From Limivivens faecihominis (GTDB taxonomy: Bacteria; Bacillota; Clostridia; Lachnospirales; Lachnospiraceae): DNA of 64,000 nucleotides. The notes below the pieces were generated by a model, which was given only the letters and a program-made list of their open reading frames with translations, searched no databases and had not been told where the DNA came from. The DNA lies in assembly GCF_020686945.1 (NCBI RefSeq), contig NZ_JAJEPR010000013.1, positions 1 to 64,000 of the forward strand, in the 5' to 3' direction. The translations under genes were made by a program, and so were the position numbers. Below, one piece after another: positions 22,769 through 30,683 of the stretch (positions are counted from its first letter, which is position 1; each line of letters opens with the position of its first letter).

Positions 22769-23584
22769 ATGAAAGGAAAAAGAATGATCGCAGGCATTCT
22801 GCTTGCAGGAATTTTAGCTGGCACCCTGACAGGATGCAAAAACACGGATGTCAGTAAAAAAGAAACAGAAAAGCCTGTCATTACGCTCGGCAGCGACAGC
22901 TATCCCCCATACAATTATCTGAATGAGGATGGCATATCGACGGGCATAGACGTAGAACTGGCCACAGAAGCTTTCAGAAGAATGGGCTATCAGGTGGACG
23001 TTGTCCAGATCAACTGGGAGAAGAAAAAAGAACTGGTGGAGAGCGGAGAGATCGATTGTATCATGGGCTGTTTTTCCATGGAAGGGCGCCTTGACGATTA
23101 CCGCTGGGCCGGACCGTACATAGCAAGCCGCCAGGTAGTAGCCGTAAATGAGAACAGTGATATTTATAAGCTGAGTGACCTGGAGGGAAAGAACCTTGCC
23201 GTCCAGTCCACAACCAAACCGGAAGGCATCTTTCTGAAGCGGACGGATGAAAGGATTCCCAAACTTGGCAATCTGATCAGTCTTGGACACAGGGAACTGA
23301 TCTATACGTTTCTGGGGAAAGGATATGTGGATGCAGCTGCCGCGCATGAGGAATCTGTTGTCCAGTATATGAAGGATTATGATACAAGCTTCCGTATCCT
23401 GGAAGAACCTCTGATGATCGTTGGGATAGGAGTTGCTTTTGCAAAAGAGGATGACAGAGGAATCTGTGAGCAGATGGATCAGACCCTGGAAGAAATGCGT
23501 CAGGATGGCACCTCCCTGAAAATCATTGAAAAATATCTGGATGATCCCCAGAAGTATCTGGAGGTGGATGATCTTGGCTATTAA
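22769..23584 (+). CDS. Extracellular solute-binding lipoprotein (family 3)
   Basis: 271 residues. Signal peptide with lipobox LTGC near residue 24, then a family 3 (amino-acid type) periplasmic-binding fold: SYPPYNYLNEDG, DVELATEAFRRMGY and CIMGCFSMEGR. No ABC permease or ATPase is nearby; the next gene is a hybrid histidine kinase overlapping its end. A role as ligand-capturing co-receptor for the kinases is more likely than transport (inference). The ATG follows a GGAAGGAAA site; a longer frame upstream lies in the leader. Confidence 0.8.
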   Translation: MKGKRMIAGILLAGILAGTLTGCKNTDVSKKETEKPVITLGSDSYPPYNYLNEDGISTGIDVELATEAFRRMGYQVDVVQINWEKKKELVESGEIDCIMGCFSMEGRLDDYRWAGPYIASRQVVAVNENSDIYKLSDLEGKNLAVQSTTKPEGIFLKRTDERIPKLGNLISLGHRELIYTFLGKGYVDAAAAHEESVVQYMKDYDTSFRILEEPLMIVGIGVAFAKEDDRGICEQMDQTLEEMRQDGTSLKIIEKYLDDPQKYLEVDDLGY

Positions 23585-25730
23585 GAGAAAAACAAAAGAA
23601 AAACGGATCCAGGTGGTCGGTGGTCTGCTTGGGATCCTTGTGGCTGCAGTCTCTCTGTTTTATTTTTTCCATACGGAAAAGGCGGAAGCAGAGAAACGGA
23701 TGGTGGAGATTGTAAACTATGTCAAAGTGCAGTGCTCCACTTACACCCATTATAATGAATCTTCGGAATCCAAAAGTCTCCTCCGTGCGATTGAAAGTGC
23801 CAGACAGATGAGTACAAATATTAAGATGGAAACAGAAAACGGCGGTCAGCTGAGCCGGGAGTTCCTGAAAGAAAATCTGCAGACTCTATGGGTGGACGGT
23901 ATCCTTGTACTGGATACCGAAGGAAAGACGGACTGTGAATACAGTATGGATGAATCCCTGACCAGTGAGATCACGGAGTATCTGCAAAAAGACATCATCA
24001 TGGATTTTACCGGATATGAAGAAAGAAGCTATTCGGAACGGTTTACCAGAGAAGACGGTTCACAAATCGACATTGCAGCCTGTGCCAGAAAAGATGCACC
24101 GGGTATCGTAGCGATCTACTATTACACATCTCCCGAATTTGCCAGAAACTATACCCTGACGATACAGGGGCTTTTAAAGGGTTACAATATCCAGAAAGAC
24201 GGAACGATTATTGTTGCAGACAATGGGATCATTGTTGCCAGCAATGATGAGAAACTGCTGAGGCAGGATACAGCCGGCAACGAGGTCATTCAAGCAATGA
24301 AAAAGCATACAGACAGTCAGCACATTTATCATTTGAAGAATGAAGGAACCGGATGCTACGGGATCATGCTGAAGCAGCGTGATTATTATATCTATGCGTA
24401 TCTTCCGAATACGGAAGTATTCTATAACCTTCCATTAAGCGTGGCAGGTGTCATTTCTCTTTATGTGCTGATATTCGGTATATTCTGGTTCTGTATATCC
24501 AGAACCAATCTGGAACATCAGAAGCAGGAACTGGAAAAAGAGGAAAAATATAAAGCAGAACTTCTGATAGCGGCAAAAAAAGCAGAAGCAGCCAACGAGG
24601 CAAAAACCGAGTTCCTTCAACGGATGAGCCATGATATCCGGACTCCGATCAATGGGATCTGCGGCATGCTCGATGTGGCAGACCATTATGCAGACGATAT
24701 GGAGAAACAGATGGAATGCAGGGCAAAGATCAAAGAGGCATCCTATCTGTTACTGGAACTGGTAAACGAAGTCCTGGATATGAGTAAACTGGAGTCGGAT
24801 GAAGTGATCCTGGAAGAAATTCCGTTTAATCTGAACTGCATTTCCAAAGAAGTGTTTGTTGTGATCGAACAGATTGCCGCAGAACAGAATATCCGGATCG
24901 TGTGGGAGAAAAAAGAAATCATACACCGGGATCTGATCGGAAGCCCGGGGCATGTGAAACGGGTGATGATGAATATCTTGTCGAATGCGGTGAAATATAA
25001 CAGAGCAAACGGACAGATCTATATCAGCTGCAGGGAAATTCCATCCGAACAGCCGGGAATGACGACAATGGAATTTGTCTGCCGGGATACCGGGATCGGG
25101 ATGACAGAAGAGTTTCAGAAACATATTTTTGAACCATTTGCACAGGAAGATGCCGGAAGCCGCACAAAATTTGCCGGAACAGGACTGGGAATGGCGATTT
25201 CAAAGAATCTGGTCGAGAAAATGGGTGGAACGATCACCTTTGAAAGTAAAGAAGGTACAGGGACTACCTTTGTGATCCGTGTCCCGTTCCGGATCGATAC
25301 AGACAGGAGCGGCAGACCGGAAACCGGAGAAAAAACAGAAGTTTCTATCCGGGGACTGCATATTCTTCTGGCAGAAGATAATGAGCTGAATATGGAAATC
25401 GCAGAATTTCTGCTCCAGAATGAGGGAGCTGTCGTGACCAAAGCATGGAATGGCCAGGAAGCAGTTGAGATATTCGAAAAAAGCGGATCTGGTGAGTTTG
25501 ATGTCATTCTTATGGATATCATGATGCCGGTCATGAATGGGTATGAAGCTGCAAAGCGGATCCGTTCTCTGGACAGAGAAGATGCACAGGTAATTCCGAT
25601 CATTGCAATGACAGCAAATGCGTTCGTGGAGGACAGAATGAAGGCAAAAGAAGCAGGAATGAATGAGCATATTGGAAAACCGGTTGATGGAAAATTATTG
25701 GTAAAGGTCATTCATGAACTGGTGGAATAG
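23568..25730 (+). CDS. Membrane hybrid sensor histidine kinase with C-terminal receiver
   Basis: About 720 residues. Membrane segment near 12-32, an extracellular Cache-like sensor region (~35-285), a second segment near 288-310, a short coiled coil, HisKA with phospho-acceptor His355 (MSHDIRTPIN), HATPase with N box (NILSNAVKYN) and G boxes (DTGIGM, GTGLGMAI), and a receiver with LLAEDNE, the MDIMMP aspartate and a KPVD lysine. No output domain. It overlaps the preceding lipoprotein gene. A TTG two codons later is better spaced from the GGAGGTGG site and may be the real start. Confidence 0.88.
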   Translation: MILAIKRKTKEKRIQVVGGLLGILVAAVSLFYFFHTEKAEAEKRMVEIVNYVKVQCSTYTHYNESSESKSLLRAIESARQMSTNIKMETENGGQLSREFLKENLQTLWVDGILVLDTEGKTDCEYSMDESLTSEITEYLQKDIIMDFTGYEERSYSERFTREDGSQIDIAACARKDAPGIVAIYYYTSPEFARNYTLTIQGLLKGYNIQKDGTIIVADNGIIVASNDEKLLRQDTAGNEVIQAMKKHTDSQHIYHLKNEGTGCYGIMLKQRDYYIYAYLPNTEVFYNLPLSVAGVISLYVLIFGIFWFCISRTNLEHQKQELEKEEKYKAELLIAAKKAEAANEAKTEFLQRMSHDIRTPINGICGMLDVADHYADDMEKQMECRAKIKEASYLLLELVNEVLDMSKLESDEVILEEIPFNLNCISKEVFVVIEQIAAEQNIRIVWEKKEIIHRDLIGSPGHVKRVMMNILSNAVKYNRANGQIYISCREIPSEQPGMTTMEFVCRDTGIGMTEEFQKHIFEPFAQEDAGSRTKFAGTGLGMAISKNLVEKMGGTITFESKEGTGTTFVIRVPFRIDTDRSGRPETGEKTEVSIRGLHILLAEDNELNMEIAEFLLQNEGAVVTKAWNGQEAVEIFEKSGSGEFDVILMDIMMPVMNGYEAAKRIRSLDREDAQVIPIIAMTANAFVEDRMKAKEAGMNEHIGKPVDGKLLVKVIHELVE

Positions 25731-25759
25731 AAGGAAACAATTTCGGAAGGGAGATTGTA

Positions 25760-27610
25760 ATGAAAGAGAAAAAATGGCACAGAGTTTTGGCGGTATTTTT
25801 CGTGATGGTGACGGTCCTGTCACTTCTGTCAGGCTGTGGCGGGAAGAGCGCGGAAAAAGAAGATGCCGAAACGATCACGGTGTATTTATGGAGTACAAGC
25901 CTGTATGACAAATATGCACCATACATCCAGGAACAGCTTCCGGATATCAATGTGGAATTTGTAGTAGGCAATAATGATCTGGATTTCTACCGGTTTCTGA
26001 ATGAAAACGGAGGGCTGCCGGATATCATAACCTGCTGCAGGTTTTCCCTGCATGATGCCAGTCCGCTGAAAGACAGCCTGATGGATCTTTCCACAACCAA
26101 TGCGGCCGGTGCTGTCTATGATACTTACCTCAACAATTTTAAGAACGAGGATGGCAGCGTAAACTGGCTTCCGGTGTGTGCGGATGCTCATGGATTTATA
26201 GTGAACAAGGATCTTTTTGAAAAGTATGAGATTCCTCTGCCGACCGACTATGAAAGCTTTGTTTCTGCCTGCCAGGCGTTTGAAAAAGTGGGGATCCGTG
26301 GCTATACCGCAGACTATTATTATGATTATACCTGTATGGAAACCCTGCAGGGGTTATCTGCGTCAGAACTGTCTTCTGTAGACGGACGCAAGTGGCGCAC
26401 GACTTACAGTGACCCGGATCATACAAAGAGAGAAGGTCTGGACAGTAACGTCTGGCCGGAAGCTTTTGAACGTATGGAGCAGTTTATCCAGGATACCGGC
26501 CTGAGCCGGAACGATCTGGATCTGAATTATGATGATGTGGTTGAGATGTACGGAAGTGGTAAGCTTGCTATGTACTTCGGCAGTTCTTTCAGTGTAAAAA
26601 TGTTTCAGGATCAGGGCATCAACACAACCTTTCTGCCATTCTTCCAGGAGAACGGTGAAAAGTGGCTGATGACTACGCCATATTTTCAGGTGGCCTTAAA
26701 CCGTGACCTGGCACAGGATGAGACACGCCGGAAGAAAGCAATGAAGGTGCTGGACACCATGCTTTCAGAGGATGCACAGAGCCGGATCATTTCTGACGGG
26801 CAGGATCTGTTGAGTTACAGCCAGGATGTGGATCTTAAGCTTACGGAATATCTGAAAGATGTGAAACCGGTGATCGAAGAAAACCATATGTATATACGCA
26901 TTGCATCAAATGATTTTTTCTCTGTTTCCAGGGATGTGGTTTCCAGGATGATCTCAGGAGAATACGATGCAGCGCAGGCTTACCAGTCATTTAACACGCA
27001 GCTTCTTGAGGAAGAAGCTACTTCTGAGAATATCGTATTGGATTCACAGAAGTCCTATTCCAACCGCTTCCATAGCAGTGGAGGCAATGCAGCTTATTCG
27101 GTTATGGCAAATACGCTGCGCAGCATTTACGGGTCGGATGTGCTGATCGCAACCGGAAACAGCTTTACGGGAAATGTGCTGAAGGCCGGTTATACGGAAA
27201 AACAGGCGGGTAATATGATCATGCCAAACAGTCTTTCCGCTTACATCAGCAAGATGAGCGGGGCGGAACTGAAGGAGACGGTCAGAAACTTTGTGGAAGG
27301 CTACCAGGGAGGCTTCATCCCCTTTAATCGTGGTTCTCTGCCTGTAGTCAGTGGCATTTCTGTGGAGATTAAGGAAACAGAGGATGGTTATATATTAAAG
27401 AAAGTCAAAAAAGATGGAAAAACTGTTCAGGACAAAGATACTTTTACAGTAACCTGCCTGGCGATACCAAAACACATGGAAGCCTATCCGGCAGATGATA
27501 CTGTGGTATTTGATGGAGCGGATACCACCGTAAAAAATACCTGGACAGGATATGTTTCAGATGGTGATGCCGTTCTTGCAGAGCCTGAAGACTATATAAC
27601 TCTGAGGTGA
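25760..27610 (+). CDS. Solute-binding lipoprotein fused to a 5'-nucleotidase C-terminal-like domain
   Basis: 616 residues. Signal peptide with lipobox LLSGC (Cys26). Residues ~36-415 match family 1 extracellular binding proteins (ITVYLWSTSLYDKY, GFIVNKDLFEKY, GSGKLAMYFG). Residues ~455-595 resemble the C-terminal substrate-specificity domain of 5'-nucleotidases (NMIMPNSLSAYISKMSGAEL, then LPVVSGISVEI and DTFTVTC) without the metallophosphatase domain. This combination is unusual. No transporter genes are adjacent; the kinase gene follows immediately. It may bind a nucleotide-like or sugar ligand for sensing, which is speculation. Confidence 0.75.
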   Translation: MKEKKWHRVLAVFFVMVTVLSLLSGCGGKSAEKEDAETITVYLWSTSLYDKYAPYIQEQLPDINVEFVVGNNDLDFYRFLNENGGLPDIITCCRFSLHDASPLKDSLMDLSTTNAAGAVYDTYLNNFKNEDGSVNWLPVCADAHGFIVNKDLFEKYEIPLPTDYESFVSACQAFEKVGIRGYTADYYYDYTCMETLQGLSASELSSVDGRKWRTTYSDPDHTKREGLDSNVWPEAFERMEQFIQDTGLSRNDLDLNYDDVVEMYGSGKLAMYFGSSFSVKMFQDQGINTTFLPFFQENGEKWLMTTPYFQVALNRDLAQDETRRKKAMKVLDTMLSEDAQSRIISDGQDLLSYSQDVDLKLTEYLKDVKPVIEENHMYIRIASNDFFSVSRDVVSRMISGEYDAAQAYQSFNTQLLEEEATSENIVLDSQKSYSNRFHSSGGNAAYSVMANTLRSIYGSDVLIATGNSFTGNVLKAGYTEKQAGNMIMPNSLSAYISKMSGAELKETVRNFVEGYQGGFIPFNRGSLPVVSGISVEIKETEDGYILKKVKKDGKTVQDKDTFTVTCLAIPKHMEAYPADDTVVFDGADTTVKNTWTGYVSDGDAVLAEPEDYITLR

Positions 27611-27615
27611 GAAGA

Positions 27616-30597
27616 ATGGACAGTAAAAAGCATAATGCAAAAAGAAAGAAGCGTGTTGTGAGGAAACGGGTAAGGATAGCTGTCTTTATTGCTTTCTTCA
27701 TTGGAATTATTTTGTCTGTTTTCCAATATTTCAGATTTGTGTCGAAAACGGTTTATGAAGAAAGTGTTTCTCATCTGACGGAGATTTTTCACCAGTCTGA
27801 TCATATGTTAAAGGAACTGACAGATAAGAACCTGACTTATCTTCATATGTGGGGAGAGTATCTAAAGAGCACTTCCGGTGAAAGCGAAATCCGTGATTAT
27901 ATAGAGAAAGCACAGGAAGATGCAGGTTTTTTAAATTTCTATTTTCTGTCAGCCGATGGCAACTATAAGATGGTGACAGGGGAAAACGGGTATCTCGGGT
28001 TACAGGAAAATATGGAAGAAGAGATCCGGCAGGGGAATGATGTGATCACAAATGTAGCGGTTCCCGGAAAATCCCAGATGCTTGTTTTTGCCACTCCAAG
28101 GGCTCATGGAAGCTATCAGGGCTTTGAATATGATGCGATCGCGATCGCCTATGAGAACTCTGATATCATAAAGGTACTGGATATCTCTGTTTTCAATGGA
28201 AATGCCCAGAGTTATGTTGTTCATCCGGACGGCCGTGTTGTGGTCGATCATTCTTCTGAGTCATGGGGGAAGGTATATAATTTCTTTGGCATTCTGAGAG
28301 AGCATTCCAATATGTCTGAAGAAGAGATCCTTTCCATTTCGGAGAAGTTTAATGCCGGACATACCGATGCGATGCTGGTAAATCTGGATGGAAGAAACTA
28401 TTATCTGGTCTATGAAAAATCAGATATTCAGGACTGGATATTCTTAGGGCTTGTAAAGGCGGATATCGTCAATGCCAGTATGAACCGCCTGCAGCTTAGC
28501 ACGATGCTCCTTGCCAGTGTGGTCGTGCTCTGTATCGCCGCCTTCCTGATCAGCCTGATCATTCAAAAAAGCAGGATAAACCTTAAGAAAAAGGATAGCG
28601 AGATCCTGTATCGGGATGAGCTGTTTCAAAAGCTGTCGATGAATGTGGATGATGTTTTCCTGATGCTGGATGCCAGAACCTATCAGACAGATTACGTCAG
28701 TCCGAATGTGGAAAAACTGCTTGGTATTACAGTAGAACAGATCCGGAAAGATATTTGTGTTCTGGAAAAACTGAATCCCGGTGACTCTGAAGATCCGGAG
28801 AAGAATTATCTGGAGGGGATCCGGGTAGATGAACAGCAGGAATGGGATTTTGAATATGTTCACCAGAAAACCGGGGAACAACGATGGTTTCATAACATTG
28901 CCATGGGCAGTGAAGTAAACGGAAAAAAGAAATACATCCTGGTTCTGTCGGATCGTACCTCTGACAAAAAAATGAATCAGGCACTTTCCGAGGCAGTTCA
29001 TGCTGCGGAGACAGCAAACCGGGCAAAGAGTACCTTCCTTTCCAACATGTCTCATGATATCCGGACGCCAATGAATGCGATCATCGGCTTTACGACACTG
29101 GCTGTAAGCAATATTGATGATATAAAAAAGGTACGGGATTATCTGGGTAAGATCCTTTCGTCCAGTAATCATCTGCTCTCACTGATCAACGATATCCTGG
29201 ACATGAGCCGTATTGAAAGTGGAAAGATCAATCTGGAAGAAACGGAGGTCAGTCTGTCGGATGTGCTTCATGATCTGAAGACGATCGTCAGTGGACAGAT
29301 TCATGCGAAGCAGCTGGAGCTTTATATAGATGCCATGGATGTGACGAATGAGGATGTCTATTGTGATAAGACGCGGCTGAACCAGGTGCTGCTGAATCTT
29401 TTGTCCAATGCGGTCAAGTTTACTCCGGCAGGAGGAACGGTTTCTGTCCGGCTGAAACAGTATCCGGGTACAAAGAGCGGCTGTGAACGGTATGAGATCC
29501 GGGTAAAGGATAACGGAATCGGCATGAGTCCGGAATTTGTACAGAAGATCTTTTCTCCTTTTGAACGGGAGCGGACTTCCACTGTCAGCAGGACCCAGGG
29601 GACAGGGCTTGGCATGGCCATTACCAAGAACATCGTGGATATGATGGGCGGAACCATTGAAGTTCAGACGGAACAGGGCAAAGGCACCGAATTTATTGTC
29701 CGTCTGCCGTTCCGCGTCCAGCCTGAGAACCATCGTGTAGAGAAGATCGCAGAGCTGGAAGGCCTTAAGGCACTGGTGGTAGACGATGATTTCAATACCT
29801 GTGACAGTGTGACGAAGATGCTCGTAAAGGTCGGAATGCGTTCCGAATGGACACTTTCCGGTAAAGAGGCTGTTCTCCGTGCACGGCAGTCGATGGAACT
29901 CGGGGATGCCTTTCATGCGTATATCATCGACTGGCGTCTGCCGGATATGAATGGTATTGAAGTCACCCGTCAGATCCGCAGTCTTGGCGACGATACACCG
30001 ATCATTATCCTGACTGCTTATGACTGGTCAGATATCGAAGTGGAAGCCAGAGCAGCAGGGGTAACTGCATTTTGCGCAAAACCTCTGTTTATGTCAGATA
30101 TCAGAGAGACTTTGATGGCTGCTATCGGTCAGAAACAGGCCGAGGCAGAGCATCCGATCCTTCCGGCGGCAGGCTCGGATTTCAGAGGAAGGCATATATT
30201 GCTTGTGGAAGACAATGAGCTGAACAGTGAAATAGCAGTGGAGATCCTGAATGAATACGGCTTTCTGGTTGATACCGCAGAAAATGGAGCAGAGGCAGTG
30301 GAGAAGGTTCAGCATTCGAAACCGGGCGATTATGATCTGGTACTGATGGATGTGCAGATGCCGGTCATGAACGGATACGAAGCCACAAAGCAGATTCGTG
30401 CACTGGAGAATCCGGCTCTGGCGGGAATCACCATCCTTGCCATGACTGCCAATGCTTTTGACGAAGACAGAAAGAAAGCGCTGGAATGTGGTATGGATGG
30501 ATTTTTATCCAAGCCGATCATTATGGAAGAACTGATCGGTACCTTACAGAAGAATCTGGAACATGGGACAGGAACATCAGAAAAACCACGCGGATAA
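27616..30597 (+). CDS. Hybrid histidine kinase with Cache and PAS domains and two receivers
   Basis: 993 residues. Membrane segments near 18-38 and 295-317 enclose a double-Cache-like sensor. A PAS domain (~345-455), HisKA with His480 (MSHDIRTPMN), HATPase (NLLSNAVKFT, DNGIGM, GTGLGMAI), receiver 1 (VVDDDFNTCDS, phospho-Asp in IIDWRLPDMNG) and receiver 2 (LVEDNELNSE, LMDVQMPVMNGYE, KPI) follow. No effector or HPt domain is present. The ATG was chosen over a GTG three codons upstream because GAGGTG is correctly spaced. It lies in the operon with two binding lipoproteins. Confidence 0.88.
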   Translation: MDSKKHNAKRKKRVVRKRVRIAVFIAFFIGIILSVFQYFRFVSKTVYEESVSHLTEIFHQSDHMLKELTDKNLTYLHMWGEYLKSTSGESEIRDYIEKAQEDAGFLNFYFLSADGNYKMVTGENGYLGLQENMEEEIRQGNDVITNVAVPGKSQMLVFATPRAHGSYQGFEYDAIAIAYENSDIIKVLDISVFNGNAQSYVVHPDGRVVVDHSSESWGKVYNFFGILREHSNMSEEEILSISEKFNAGHTDAMLVNLDGRNYYLVYEKSDIQDWIFLGLVKADIVNASMNRLQLSTMLLASVVVLCIAAFLISLIIQKSRINLKKKDSEILYRDELFQKLSMNVDDVFLMLDARTYQTDYVSPNVEKLLGITVEQIRKDICVLEKLNPGDSEDPEKNYLEGIRVDEQQEWDFEYVHQKTGEQRWFHNIAMGSEVNGKKKYILVLSDRTSDKKMNQALSEAVHAAETANRAKSTFLSNMSHDIRTPMNAIIGFTTLAVSNIDDIKKVRDYLGKILSSSNHLLSLINDILDMSRIESGKINLEETEVSLSDVLHDLKTIVSGQIHAKQLELYIDAMDVTNEDVYCDKTRLNQVLLNLLSNAVKFTPAGGTVSVRLKQYPGTKSGCERYEIRVKDNGIGMSPEFVQKIFSPFERERTSTVSRTQGTGLGMAITKNIVDMMGGTIEVQTEQGKGTEFIVRLPFRVQPENHRVEKIAELEGLKALVVDDDFNTCDSVTKMLVKVGMRSEWTLSGKEAVLRARQSMELGDAFHAYIIDWRLPDMNGIEVTRQIRSLGDDTPIIILTAYDWSDIEVEARAAGVTAFCAKPLFMSDIRETLMAAIGQKQAEAEHPILPAAGSDFRGRHILLVEDNELNSEIAVEILNEYGFLVDTAENGAEAVEKVQHSKPGDYDLVLMDVQMPVMNGYEATKQIRALENPALAGITILAMTANAFDEDRKKALECGMDGFLSKPIIMEELIGTLQKNLEHGTGTSEKPRG

Positions 30598-30683
30598 GGG
30601 AAACAGAAAAAGGAACAAAAGGCAGAAACTACTGATTCGAACAGCAATGGAAATGATTCTGAGAAGTTGTGGAGAAAAGAACA

